A stretch of DNA of 64,000 bases from Demequina globuliformis (GTDB taxonomy: Bacteria; Actinomycetota; Actinomycetes; Actinomycetales; Demequinaceae), in the NCBI RefSeq assembly GCF_000975155.1, contig NZ_BBRG01000002.1:235049-299048 (forward strand), in the 5' to 3' direction. The notes under the pieces were generated by a model that saw only the letters and a list, made by a program, of their open reading frames with translations, was not told the origin of the DNA and ran no database searches. The position numbers and the translations under genes were made by a program. Shown piece by piece: positions 36,242 to 45,854 of this stretch; the first letter of the stretch is position 1, and each line of letters starts with the position of its first letter.

Positions 36242-37387
36242 TCAAAATTCCTTCGTGTGGTGGGGGTGAAACTCTGCGTCCATTCTAATCGCGTCCCGGT
36301 AGGTTTCCTCGACCCGGGGCGCGACCTGCTTCCAGTCGAACGTCAGCGCCCGCTGTTGGCCGCGGTGCGCGAGGGCCCGGCGCACGTCGCGGTCGGCGAG
36401 CAATGTGTTGATGCGGGCTGCCTGTTCGATCGAATCACCCACCGTATGAAGCGCCACGCAGACTTCGCCGTCGGAGTCGGTCGCCACATCGCGAAACGCC
36501 ACGAGGTCGGAGGCGACAACGGCGGCGCCGGCCGCCATCGCTTCTACCAACACGATGCCGAACGACTCGCCGCCAAGGTTGGGGGCGCAGTAGATGTCTA
36601 CCGAACTCATGAACCGAGCTTTCATAGGCTCGTCGAGCTCACCGATGACCTCGGCGCCGGCTCGGGCCGCCTTTGCAGCCGTGCGGTCGTCGAAGCGGCC
36701 TGCTACCAAGAACCGGGCGCGCGGGTAGGTGGCACGCACGTGAGGCATGGTCGCGAGAAACTCGGCAAGCCCCTTGCGTGGCTCATCCATCCGGCCCAGG
36801 ATGCCAATGGTGGGCGCGTGTCTGGTGCCTTGCCACTCCTTGCGCGGCTGCGCTGCCACATAATGGTCCGTCTCGACGCCGTTGGGGATGATGTGGGTGG
36901 CGGCGACGCGCAGGTGCTCCTTAATGGTGCGGTCTGCCGACGGGGACACGGCGATGCGTGCGTCGAGTTCCTCGTACCCAGGCTTGATGAATGGCTTCGC
37001 GTTGCGCATGATCCGCGAATGCTCGTTCGAGGTATGGAACGTCGCCACCGTGGGGCCCAGGCGCGCCCACATGGCGATCACCGACAGCGACAGTGTGCCT
37101 GGCTCATGCAGGTGGACGACGTCGAAGTCCCCCTCCTTGAGCCAGCGGCGCACCCTGGCGGCAGCGACCATGCCGAACTTGATGCGTGCGACAGATCCGT
37201 TGTACCGCACCGGAATGGAGCGGCCCGCGGTCGTGACAAAGTCAGGAACCGATGTACCCGGCGCTGCGGGTGCGAGCACTGAGACCTGATGCCCCCGTTC
37301 TTGCAGTGCCTCTGTGAGGTCCATGATGTGAAGTTGGACGCCGCCGGGCCGGTCAAAGCTGTATGGGCACACAATGCCGATCTTCAT
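36242..37387 (-). CDS. pimA: Phosphatidyl-myo-inositol mannosyltransferase (GT4)
   Basis: 381 aa GT-B glycosyltransferase. The N-terminal Rossmann half shows KIGIVCPYSFDRPGGVQLHI with the GG loop; the C-terminal half has GRMDEPRKGLAEFLATMP and the GESFGIVLVEAMAAGAAVVAS nucleotide-binding region. Adds the first mannose to phosphatidylinositol. The ATG overlaps the acyltransferase stop (ATGA). The neighbours patA-like and pgsA complete the first PIM steps, so the assignment is firmer than for a lone GT4. Confidence 0.92.
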   Translation of the reverse strand: MKIGIVCPYSFDRPGGVQLHIMDLTEALQERGHQVSVLAPAAPGTSVPDFVTTAGRSIPVRYNGSVARIKFGMVAAARVRRWLKEGDFDVVHLHEPGTLSLSVIAMWARLGPTVATFHTSNEHSRIMRNAKPFIKPGYEELDARIAVSPSADRTIKEHLRVAATHIIPNGVETDHYVAAQPRKEWQGTRHAPTIGILGRMDEPRKGLAEFLATMPHVRATYPRARFLVAGRFDDRTAAKAARAGAEVIGELDEPMKARFMSSVDIYCAPNLGGESFGIVLVEAMAAGAAVVASDLVAFRDVATDSDGEVCVALHTVGDSIEQAARINTLLADRDVRRALAHRGQQRALTFDWKQVAPRVEETYRDAIRMDAEFHPHHTKEF

Positions 37388-38274
37388 GACACCCATCCAA
37401 AGCGTTGCAGCATGTGCCAGTCCTCGGGATGCTTGGCAATGCGCTCGGCGAGCGCGCCCGCCCATGCTTGTGACATGGCGTCCACCTTGCCAGAGTCGTC
37501 GAAGTCGTCAGGATTAAGCGGGGCACAGAAGTCCAGCACCACGCCCCATGGCGAACCGGCGGCGCGGCGACGCTGACCCGTCAGACGCTCGTAGCGCACG
37601 TGAATAGGCAGTAATGGCGTGCGCAGTGCGATCGCCAACGCCGCGGGGCCGGGCGCCACCTTGACACGCTCACCCCACATGTCTACCTCGACGCCAGTGC
37701 CCGACAGGTCACGGTCCGCCAATAGGCAGATCAGAGCCCGCTCCCGCCGCCCGAGCGAGATGAGCCTGCGGAACGTTGACGAGCCCTCGTGCCCCAACAC
37801 GTGGATCCCCACGTTTTCCCGCATCTGCACAAAGGACTCGAAGACTTCCGCTGGCTTGAGCACTTCCGCGACTGCCGTCACGGGAATGATGTGCCTGGCG
37901 GCGTACGCACCCACCAGATCCCAGTTGCCGCTGTGCGACAGCGCGGCGACCACGCCACGATCGGTAGTCGCCAGGAGGTCCTCCACGGCGTCATACCCCT
38001 CGAGGCGCACCCTCGCGTCGATCTGCTCGCCACGAAGTCGACCTAGGGTGAGCGCCTCCGCGTAATAGCGGGCCACAGACCGTAGGCCATCACGGCTCAG
38101 GGAGCGCAGGTCCTCCCCTGACCGCCCGGTGACCCGTGCGAGGTTACTTTCGAACCGCTCAACCACTCGGCCGCCGCGGCGCCACACGACTGTCGCACCA
38201 GCCTCGGCGACCACGCGGACCGCGCGTACGGGCAGGGCGCGTGAGACGCGCCACGCGGTGAGGAAGCCGTTCAT
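37384..38274 (-). CDS. Phosphatidylinositol mannoside acyltransferase (LpxL/HtrB family)
   Basis: 296 aa. The acyltransferase motif H-x4-D is in LSHSGNWDL near residues 112-119, and the second motif LLADRDLSGTGVEVDMWG near 182-200. It would acylate the mannose of PIM2 (PatA role, as in Rv2611c). Overlaps pimA and pgsA by 4 bp each, so the whole PIM set is coupled. Confidence 0.9.
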   Translation of the reverse strand: MNGFLTAWRVSRALPVRAVRVVAEAGATVVWRRGGRVVERFESNLARVTGRSGEDLRSLSRDGLRSVARYYAEALTLGRLRGEQIDARVRLEGYDAVEDLLATTDRGVVAALSHSGNWDLVGAYAARHIIPVTAVAEVLKPAEVFESFVQMRENVGIHVLGHEGSSTFRRLISLGRRERALICLLADRDLSGTGVEVDMWGERVKVAPGPAALAIALRTPLLPIHVRYERLTGQRRRAAGSPWGVVLDFCAPLNPDDFDDSGKVDAMSQAWAGALAERIAKHPEDWHMLQRFGWVS

Positions 38275-38915
38275 CGAGCGGCGGCATCCCCGGCGTCAGC
38301 CGCTGGCGCGAAATCGGCGCGGTTGGCGCGCACGACGGCCATGGTGCGCTGCACGACCGTCACGGCCGCCAGGATCGCCAAGATGTAAAGCGTCCAGGTC
38401 AGCACAGCGACCGGCAACCCGAGCCCCACCAGCGCCGTCGCCACGAGGCCAATGGCCAGACGGTCTGACCGCTCCGCGATGCCGCCCTTTGCGTCGATGC
38501 CCAGGCCTTCGGCGCGCGCACGCGCGTACGGCACAAAGGACCCGAGCGTGACGCACAGCAGCGCCGCCAGGGCCGTGTTGGAGTCCTCGACGCGGAAAGT
38601 CCACACGAGAGCCCCAAAGATGGCGGCATCGGCCACCCGGTCAAGCGTGGAGTCCAGGTACGCGCCAAGCCGGGACTCTTTGCCTGACAGCCGCGCCATG
38701 GTGCCATCCAGCATGTCCGTGACGACAAAGAACGTGATGAACAGCACGCCCCAGAACAGCATGATGCCACCCTGGGGGAAGAAGAAGCAGGCGCCAAAGA
38801 CCACGCCAATGGTGCCAACGATGGTCACCGCATTGGGGTGGACGCCTAGGCGTAGTAGTCCCTTGGCGGGCGCCGCCCAGAGGCGGCCCATGAGAGGGCG
38901 AAGCTTGCCGAACAT
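38271..38915 (-). CDS. pgsA: Phosphatidylinositol phosphate synthase (CDP-alcohol phosphotransferase)
   Basis: 214 aa membrane enzyme. The CDP-alcohol signature is complete: D67-x2-D70-G-x2-A-R-x8-G84-x3-D88-x3-D92 (VTDMLDGTMARLSGKE...). Joins CDP-diacylglycerol to inositol phosphate, the first lipid step toward PIMs. About six membrane helices. GAGGAG lies just before the ATG at 38915. Confidence 0.93.
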   Translation of the reverse strand: MFGKLRPLMGRLWAAPAKGLLRLGVHPNAVTIVGTIGVVFGACFFFPQGGIMLFWGVLFITFFVVTDMLDGTMARLSGKESRLGAYLDSTLDRVADAAIFGALVWTFRVEDSNTALAALLCVTLGSFVPYARARAEGLGIDAKGGIAERSDRLAIGLVATALVGLGLPVAVLTWTLYILAILAAVTVVQRTMAVVRANRADFAPAADAGDAAAR

Positions 38916-38932
38916 AGTCTCCTCGCGGGGCT

Positions 38933-39487
38933 CTACGCCCCGTCCACCTTCCACTGCTCCGAGACCCGCTGCCAGGTGTCGTCCAGGAGTTGCGGCAGCG
39001 CCTTGGTCTTGCCGATGATCGGCAAGAAGTTGGAGTCACCCATCCACCGCGGCACCACGTGCTGATGCAGGTGCTCGGAAATGCCCGCACCGCCAATCGC
39101 GCCCTGGTTCATGCCGATGTTGAAGCCCTGGGTGCCAGACGTCGCGGTCAGTACGCGCATAGCCTGCTGGGTCAAGACGCCCATCTCGTCCCGTTCAGCA
39201 TCGGTCGCGTCGGTGTACCAGCCAATGTGGCGGTACGGACACACCATCAGGTGCCCGGGGTTGTACGGATACAAATTGAGCACCACGTAGCAGTGCTCTC
39301 CACGGTGAACCACCAGCGCCTCACGGTCGTCAAGTCCCACCTTGGCACACAGTGGGCAGTCGGAGGTTCCCTCATACTTGGGGCGCGACTTGCCGTCCTC
39401 GATGTACGCCATGCGGTGCGGGGTCCACAGGCGCTCGAACCCATCGGGCTCGCCGCCCATGGTGGACCCGTCGACGACCTCAGGCAT
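38933..39487 (-). CDS. HIT family protein (diadenosine tetraphosphate phosphorylase-like)
   Basis: 184 aa. The histidine triad is H139-x-H141-x-H143 (EHLHQHVVP), with a CPLC pair at 44-47 that can bind zinc. The order thrS, HIT, pgsA, acyltransferase, pimA is the same as Rv2614c-Rv2610c in M. tuberculosis, where the HIT protein is an AP4A phosphorylase. The ATG overlaps the thrS stop by one base. Confidence 0.92.
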   Translation of the reverse strand: MPEVVDGSTMGGEPDGFERLWTPHRMAYIEDGKSRPKYEGTSDCPLCAKVGLDDREALVVHRGEHCYVVLNLYPYNPGHLMVCPYRHIGWYTDATDAERDEMGVLTQQAMRVLTATSGTQGFNIGMNQGAIGGAGISEHLHQHVVPRWMGDSNFLPIIGKTKALPQLLDDTWQRVSEQWKVDGA

Positions 39488-41478
39488 CAGACCTGAGCCT
39501 TCGTCTTCACGGCCTCCACGATGCGCGCCACGGCTTGTGCGACGGGCACCTGATTGTCCTGACTGCCGTCACGGAAGCGGAAGGACACGGCGCCTGCGTC
39601 AGCGTCGTCGCCACCAGCGATGAGCGTGAACGGGATCTTGTCCTTGCTCGCCGTACGGATCTTCTTGGGGAACCGCTCATCCGAGTCGTCGAGTTCCACA
39701 CGGATACCCTCGGCACGCAATTGGCTCACGACGTCCGCCAGGTAGTCGTTGAAGGCGTCCGCCACGGGGATGGCGCGCACCTGGACGGGCGCCAGCCACA
39801 CGGGGAACGCGCCGGCGTAGTGCTCCGTGAGAATCGCGAAGAACCGCTCGATCGAGCCGAACAGCGCGCGGTGGATCATCACCGGACGCTGACGAGTGTT
39901 GTCCGGCGCCGTGTACTCGAGCTCGAACCGCTCAGGCAGGTTGAAGTCCAACTGAATGGTGGACATCTGCCACGAGCGTCCAATCGCGTCGCGCGTCTGG
40001 ACGGAGATCTTGGGTCCGTAGAAGGCCGCGCCGCCCGGGTCAGGGACCAACTCCAGGCCAGAGCCTTCGGCCACCTCGCTGAGAGTCTGGGTCGCTTCCT
40101 CCCAGAGGTGGTCGTCGCCTACGAACTTCTCGGGGTTCTTGGTCGACAGCTCGAGGTAGAAGTCCTGCAGTCCGTAGTCCTTGAGTAGGTCGAGCACAAA
40201 GTCCAAGGTGCGCGTGAGTTCGGCCTTCATTTGGTCGCGCGTGCAGTAAATGTGAGCGTCGTCCTGCGTAAAGCCGCGGGCGCGTGTCATTCCGTGGACC
40301 ACGCCGGACTTCTCGTAGCGGTACACCGTGCCGAACTCGAACAGACGCAAGGGAAGCTCGCGGTAGGAGCGGCCACGCGAGTCGAAGATCAGGTTGTGCA
40401 TGGGGCAGTTCATGGGCTTCAGGTAGTAGTCCTGGCCCTGCCGGGTGACGTTGCCGGCGTCGTCGCGCTCCTCATCGAGGTGCATCGCGGGGTACATGCC
40501 GTCCTTGTACCAATCGAGGTGCCCCGAGACCTCGAACAGCTTGCCCTTGGTCGCATGCGGCGTGTAGACGAACTCATACCCCTCTTCGACGTGACGTCGA
40601 CGCGAGTAGTCCTCCATCTCCATACGGATCATGGCGCCCTTGGGGTGGAACACCGGCAGGCCGGAACCGATGGCCTCTGGGAAGGAGAACAGGTCCATTT
40701 CCGCACCAAGGCGGCGGTGGTCGCGGCGCTCGGCCTCAGCCAGCCGCTCCTTGTACGCGACCAGCTCCTCTTTGGTCGGCCACGCGGTGCCGTAGACGCG
40801 CTGCAACTGAGGATTCTTTTCGGAGCCCTTCCAGTAGGCGGCCGCGGAACGCATGAGCGACCAACCGTTTGCCAATATTTTGGTGCTGGGCACGTGAGGA
40901 CCCCGACACAGATCCTTCCAGGCGACCTCGCCGCCGCGCCGCACGTTGTCATAGATGGTGATGTCGCCGTCGCCAATCTCGACCGAGGCCCCCTCCGCGC
41001 CGGCGGCATCGTGATTGAGCAGTTCACACTTGTATGGCTCGTGCGCGAGCTCAGCCAGCGCCTCCTCGCGGGACACCTCGCGACGCTGGAAGGCCTGGCC
41101 CTCCTTCACAATCCGCTGCATGGTCTTCTCGAGCTTTTTGAGGTCCTCAGGGGTAAACGGCTGTTCTACGTCGAAGTCGTAGTAGAAACCGTTCTCGATG
41201 GGTGGACCTACGCCGAGCTTGGCGTCGGGGTTGATCTGCTGGACGGCCTGGGCGAGCACGTGCGCCGTGGAGTGGCGCAGCACCATCAGGCCATCGGGGT
41301 CGTCGATCGTGACGGCCTCAACAACGGCGTCGGCAGGCACTTCACGCGAAAGATCCCACAGGTCGCCGTTGACGCGCATCACGAGCACCTCACGGCGCTC
41401 GGCAAAGAGGTCGGTGCCCGTCGTACCGGCGTCGAGCTCACGCAAGTCGCCGTCGATGGTCACGTTGAGGCTGGGCAC
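39487..41478 (-). CDS. thrS: Threonine-tRNA ligase
   Basis: 663 aa from the GTG at 41478. TGS domain first ([17 protein letters not shown]), then the editing domain ([13 protein letters not shown]), class II core ([15 protein letters not shown] with the zinc-site Cys, [27 protein letters not shown]) and the anticodon domain. The GTG has AAGGAG 8 bp upstream and begins exactly at the TGS domain; an ATG ten codons earlier (41508) lacks a ribosome-binding site. First gene of a run down to pdxT. The 267-bp gap upstream holds a 7-bp hairpin GGTTGCC/GGCAACC at 41620-41636. Confidence 0.95.
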   Translation of the reverse strand: MPSLNVTIDGDLRELDAGTTGTDLFAERREVLVMRVNGDLWDLSREVPADAVVEAVTIDDPDGLMVLRHSTAHVLAQAVQQINPDAKLGVGPPIENGFYYDFDVEQPFTPEDLKKLEKTMQRIVKEGQAFQRREVSREEALAELAHEPYKCELLNHDAAGAEGASVEIGDGDITIYDNVRRGGEVAWKDLCRGPHVPSTKILANGWSLMRSAAAYWKGSEKNPQLQRVYGTAWPTKEELVAYKERLAEAERRDHRRLGAEMDLFSFPEAIGSGLPVFHPKGAMIRMEMEDYSRRRHVEEGYEFVYTPHATKGKLFEVSGHLDWYKDGMYPAMHLDEERDDAGNVTRQGQDYYLKPMNCPMHNLIFDSRGRSYRELPLRLFEFGTVYRYEKSGVVHGMTRARGFTQDDAHIYCTRDQMKAELTRTLDFVLDLLKDYGLQDFYLELSTKNPEKFVGDDHLWEEATQTLSEVAEGSGLELVPDPGGAAFYGPKISVQTRDAIGRSWQMSTIQLDFNLPERFELEYTAPDNTRQRPVMIHRALFGSIERFFAILTEHYAGAFPVWLAPVQVRAIPVADAFNDYLADVVSQLRAEGIRVELDDSDERFPKKIRTASKDKIPFTLIAGGDDADAGAVSFRFRDGSQDNQVPVAQAVARIVEAVKTKAQV

Positions 41479-41745
41479 CGTGGGGTCTCCTTGGGTCGTG
41501 GCAGTCATGTGCGAGCGCGCGAACCGCGCGCACCACCCCACGATGCTACCGAGGTTGTCGGGGTGCGGGGTAGCTGGCGCAGCGCGCGGCGGACACTCCG
41601 AAGGTGCGTGAGAACAGAAGGTTGCCAGCGGCAACCCCGCGCCACGACCGAGAATACGCGCGTGTTCGGCTAGCGTGATGGGCAACGGAGGCGCTGTCCT
41701 TTGGCGCCCACTGCATGTTCTTCCGCGACCGGACCGGAGCTCCGA

Positions 41746-43236
41746 GTGACTGGTTTATCTCCCCTCTCCCGCTGGCGCCGTGTGTCGGTGCGTGCACGCA
41801 TCAGCGTCGCTGTCGCGGCAATGACGGGGGTCGCGTTGCTTGCGGCGGGAGCCATCGCGTCCGTCATCCTCACCCAGGAAGTGACCGACCGTGTCAATGG
41901 AGACTTGGTGAGTGACGTCGCCGAGTTTGAACGCCTCGTTGATGTGGGGGTCGATCCCGGCACTGGGGAGGCGTTCGCGTCGCCTGCCGCGGCGGTGCGT
42001 ACCGCGCTGGCCCGGATCATTCCCGATCCGAATGAGGGCACGCTGGGCTATTTGAACGGATCGCTTGAATGGGTCTCTCGGGACGCGACGTTGCCTCTCC
42101 AGGACGACCCCGCCTTTGTGGAGGCCGTAGCGCCGTTCACCCTGGCATCCGATCTCACCTATACGTCGATTGACACCGACGCCGCGACGTATCACGTGGC
42201 GATCGCCCCTGTCACGACATCTCCCGAAGGTGCGCTGGTGCTGGGTGGTGACGCATCCGGAGCATCAGATGTCGCGGCGCTGGTCCTCGCCTATGACCTC
42301 GACCAGGAACTCGGGTTGTTTCTGCACGCTTTCGAGATCTATGCGATCGTCGCGGCGATTGCCTGGCTGGTCGTCAGCGCCGCCGCATGGGTGATTGCGG
42401 GACGCCTCCTGCGCCCCATTGGCACGCTCGCGGCCACTGCCTCACGCATCGGCCGTGACGATCTGACCGAACGCATCCCCGTGACCGGTAGCGACGATGT
42501 CTCCGCCATGACCGCGTCCGTGAACGGCATGCTGGACCGACTCGAGGGTGCCTTCCGGGCGCAATCCGACCTCCTCAACGACGTCAGTCACGAGCTACGC
42601 ACGCCCATCACTGTGGTCCGCGGCCACTTGGAACTCATGGACGAACAGGACCCCCAGGATGCTCGCGAAGTGCGCGATCTCAGCATCGGTGAGCTTGACC
42701 GCATGGCGTCTTTGGTCGCGGACCTGCTGACCTTGGCGAAGGCCGACAGGCCCGACTTCGTGGTGGCGCGCCCGACCGACGTGAGTGATGTGGTCACAGC
42801 CACGCTGGAGAAGGCGACGAGCCTGGGTGAACGTCAGTGGGTCCTGGGAGAACGGGCCGATGCCGTGGTCGCCCTAGACCGCGATCGCATCACGCAGGCG
42901 CTGCTCCAGTTGGCGGCAAATGCGGTGAAGTTCTCCGAGCCAGACAGTGCGATCACGATTGGCGCGGTGATCGATGACGCTGACCTTCGGCTGTGGGTGC
43001 AGGACCAAGGAATCGGCATTCCCCCCGAGGATCAGGCCCGCGTTTTCGAACGGTTCGCGCAAAGCAAGAATCACGAGCGCGAGGGCTCGGGCCTGGGGTT
43101 GTCCATCGTCACCGCCATTGCCCACGCACACCACGGGCGGGTCGACGTCGCGTCCACGCCCGGGGAGGGCTCCACATTCACGCTCGTCCTACCCTCGAGC
43201 ACAGCACACCCCACCGTGATCGGAGCAACCGAGTGA
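41746..43236 (+). CDS. Sensor histidine kinase
   Basis: 496 aa. TM1 at about 21-43, an extracytoplasmic sensor region of about 150 residues that I cannot assign, TM2 at 196-219, HAMP to about 273, HisKA with phosphoacceptor His282 ([11 protein letters not shown]), N box [10 protein letters not shown]1 [10 protein letters not shown] and G2 GSGLGLS. Start GTG 41746 has GGAG 7 bp upstream; a TTG 15 codons earlier is possible. The last codon overlaps the response regulator start (GTGA). The ligand is unknown. Confidence 0.92.
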   Translation: MTGLSPLSRWRRVSVRARISVAVAAMTGVALLAAGAIASVILTQEVTDRVNGDLVSDVAEFERLVDVGVDPGTGEAFASPAAAVRTALARIIPDPNEGTLGYLNGSLEWVSRDATLPLQDDPAFVEAVAPFTLASDLTYTSIDTDAATYHVAIAPVTTSPEGALVLGGDASGASDVAALVLAYDLDQELGLFLHAFEIYAIVAAIAWLVVSAAAWVIAGRLLRPIGTLAATASRIGRDDLTERIPVTGSDDVSAMTASVNGMLDRLEGAFRAQSDLLNDVSHELRTPITVVRGHLELMDEQDPQDAREVRDLSIGELDRMASLVADLLTLAKADRPDFVVARPTDVSDVVTATLEKATSLGERQWVLGERADAVVALDRDRITQALLQLAANAVKFSEPDSAITIGAVIDDADLRLWVQDQGIGIPPEDQARVFERFAQSKNHEREGSGLGLSIVTAIAHAHHGRVDVASTPGEGSTFTLVLPSSTAHPTVIGATE

Positions 43237-43907
43237 GCCAAATCCTCATCGTTGAAGACGAGGACCGCATTGCGTCCTTTATCCGTAAGGGTCTCAAAGC
43301 CGCCGGCATGACGAGTGAGCATGCGTTTACCGGGGCTGCCGGCTTCCACATGGCGATGACCGGTGACTTCGACTTGGTCATCTTGGATCTGGGACTTCCT
43401 GATGAGGACGGCATGGACGTCCTTGAGCGACTGCGCGGCTCAGGCAATGCGCTGCCGGTGATTGTGCTGACGGCGCGCGCGACCCTTGAAGCAACCATTC
43501 AGAGTCTTGAAGGTGGTGCCGACGACTACCTCGCGAAGCCCTTCCGCTTTGAAGAACTGTTGGCGCGCGTGCGCTTGCGCCTTCGACAAGGAGATGGCAG
43601 CGCCTCGGCCACGGCATTGACGTGTGGCGACGTGACTCTCGACCCGCTGACGCGCGCGGTGACCGTGGCGGGGAAGGACGTGGACCTCTCCGCCAGGGAG
43701 TTTGCGCTTGCGGAAGCGCTCGCCAGCCATCCTGGGCAGGTCTTGAGTCGCGAGCAGCTCCTGTCGCGCGTATGGGGGTACGACTACGACCCGGGTTCCA
43801 ACGTGGTCGATGTCTATGTCAGGTACTTGCGCGGCAAGCTCGGTGCCGAGCGCATTGAAACAGTTCGAGGCGCCGGGTATCGCATGACAGCCGGCGCCTC
43901 GTCTTAA
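43233..43907 (+). CDS. OmpR/PhoB-family response regulator
   Basis: 224 aa. Receiver domain with phosphoacceptor Asp52 (VILDLGLPDEDG), Thr80 and Lys102 (LAKPF); C-terminal winged helix (SAREFALAEALASHPGQVLSREQLLSRVWGYDYDPGSNVVDVYVRYLRGKLG). GTG start overlaps the kinase stop. Converges on the hexapeptide-repeat gene. The last codons fold into a hairpin that probably acts as the terminator. Confidence 0.93.
   Translation: MSQILIVEDEDRIASFIRKGLKAAGMTSEHAFTGAAGFHMAMTGDFDLVILDLGLPDEDGMDVLERLRGSGNALPVIVLTARATLEATIQSLEGGADDYLAKPFRFEELLARVRLRLRQGDGSASATALTCGDVTLDPLTRAVTVAGKDVDLSAREFALAEALASHPGQVLSREQLLSRVWGYDYDPGSNVVDVYVRYLRGKLGAERIETVRGAGYRMTAGASS
43866..43901 (+). terminator. Terminator embedded in the 3' end of the response regulator gene
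   Basis: CGAGGCGCCGG (43866-43876) pairs perfectly with CCGGCGCCTCG (43891-43901) around a 14-nt loop. The stem lies inside the final codons, ending just before the stop TAA. Only 15 bp separate it from the convergent gene, so the terminator appears to have been moved into the coding region. Confidence 0.65.
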
Positions 43908-43922
43908 CTCACGTGGCGTCCG

Positions 43923-44510
<588 letters not shown>

Positions 44511-44523
44511 TCACATGAGACAT

Positions 44524-45729
44524 CTAGGAGAAGGAGATGAGAGTTTTCTCATCTGCGACGTCGACTGCCATCGCAAGCCACTGAGCGGCGTGGTCCTCGT
44601 CGTCGACCCCTGAGGCCAAAGCAACCAGGTTCGCTGCGACACGGCGGCGCAGATCCTCCGGGTCGACGGTGTGGGCGAACCCCGCAAACAGCCGTGAAGG
44701 CTGTTCCTCGTTGCCCGCGTAGCCGCTGGCATCCAAGGTCGGCAACACCATCACGTGTGCCACCATGCACGCCAGGTCATCGGCGCGCCTGCCTGGGCCG
44801 AGGGTGTCGATGTCGATCAACCCCACCACGCGGTCGGGGTGGTGCCTGTCGCTCACCCGCACGTTCGCGGCGTGGAAGTCGCCGTGGGTGGGAACCAGCG
44901 GAGCCTCCGGCGGGGAGGCGAGGCCGGGACCGATGACCCGCACGAGGTGATCCAACGCGGCGGCGTCAAGGCCTCGATCGCGAGCAAGGTCCACGTACAT
45001 CGAGAGGCGTTCCGGCACGCTAGGGCGCAGCGGCAGTTCCGTCACGGCCGGGGGCAGCGTGTCGAGTGCGGCGATGAGGACCGCAGGCTCGACGACAGCG
45101 GGTGGCGTGCCATCCGTGCGGTGCAACGCTTCAGTCATGGCCCACCCCGCTGCCTGCGCCACCAACACGATTCCGTCGCCTGCGTCGAGCGCGCGCGGGG
45201 CGAGGGCGCTGAGGCGATGCCTGTGGAGAAGATCGCCCGCCCGGTCTGGGCGCACGACCTTCACGAACCATGTGTCTCGCCGTTCACCCTCGGTGACGTC
45301 CGCCCGCAGTACGGCCCGCCTTAGCGGGCGCAGGACCAACATCTCGAGCTTTTCGACGCGCGGCCGGTCAGCTCCCGCCCTCGCAAGGCGTGCCTGCAAC
45401 GCCTCCGGTACCGAGGCATCGGCCAGACCAGTGAGAAATGGATCTGCGGGGTGACGCCACACGTGGACGACTCCCACGTGAGACTCGAGTTTCACAGCCT
45501 TGGTCTCGGCGCGCTGTTCGTCCGTCAGGTCCACCGTGCTCGCCACGAGATAGACGCGCTCGCCGTCGATGACGGTGTCGTAGCACGCCGACGTCTCCGC
45601 CCCGGGACGGGCATGGACCGCGTCAAGGCGCCATGAGTCCAAGTGCTGGTGCGAGGTTGCGACGGCCGTCGCCAACATGTCACCGGCGTCGTCGCTACTG
45701 AGTACGTCAGCGGCGGGATGCGTCGTCAT
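44524..45729 (-). CDS. APH-fold phosphotransferase (small-molecule kinase)
   Basis: 401 aa. The kinase signature is VPTHGDFHAANV with His282, Asp284 and Asn290, followed by GLIDIDTLGPG with Asp306/Asp308 for Mg2+. A short N-terminal region (residues about 50-100, VYLVASTVDLTDEQ...VVHVWRHPADPFLTGLA) recalls the N-cap of actinobacterial maltokinase-like proteins, but WFVKVV near 155 and the rest fit a generic aminoglycoside phosphotransferase family member. Substrate unknown; no evidence for antibiotic resistance. It lies between two surface-protein genes in the same direction. Confidence 0.75.
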   Translation of the reverse strand: MTTHPAADVLSSDDAGDMLATAVATSHQHLDSWRLDAVHARPGAETSACYDTVIDGERVYLVASTVDLTDEQRAETKAVKLESHVGVVHVWRHPADPFLTGLADASVPEALQARLARAGADRPRVEKLEMLVLRPLRRAVLRADVTEGERRDTWFVKVVRPDRAGDLLHRHRLSALAPRALDAGDGIVLVAQAAGWAMTEALHRTDGTPPAVVEPAVLIAALDTLPPAVTELPLRPSVPERLSMYVDLARDRGLDAAALDHLVRVIGPGLASPPEAPLVPTHGDFHAANVRVSDRHHPDRVVGLIDIDTLGPGRRADDLACMVAHVMVLPTLDASGYAGNEEQPSRLFAGFAHTVDPEDLRRRVAANLVALASGVDDEDHAAQWLAMAVDVADEKTLISFS

Positions 45730-45763
45730 GTCGCCATCGAACCACGAAACTGAGCGTCATCGC

Positions 45764-45796
45764 TGGTTGACGCGCGATCACCACCGCGCCCAACCA
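45764..45796 (-). other. Inverted repeat upstream of the kinase gene
   Basis: TGGTTG...CGCG and CGCG...CAACCA form an imperfect stem, 35 bp upstream of the kinase start and 60 bp past the surface-protein stop. Could be part of a second terminator or an operator. Confidence 0.35.
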
Positions 45797-45803
45797 GACC
45801 GAT

Positions 45804-45837
45804 GCCCAGGTGCGCCATCACTGGGCGGCACCCGGGC
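45804..45837 (-). terminator. Hairpin terminator after the choice-of-anchor A gene
   Basis: GCCC-A-GGTGC-GCC pairs with GGC-G-GCACC-C-GGGC around a 7-nt loop, 18 bp beyond the stop codon; one mismatch and one bulge; no T tract. Confidence 0.55.
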
Positions 45838-45854
45838 CTCAGACTGAACTGGTG

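Noticed and set aside
41620..41636. GGTTGCC/GGCAACC hairpin upstream of the sensor kinase
   Set aside because: Only 7 bp, no tail and no repeat elsewhere; not enough to call an operator or a terminator.
44524..45729. Antibiotic-resistance call for the APH-fold kinase
   Set aside because: Only the general kinase signature is present; no close match to known resistance enzymes that I can recognise.
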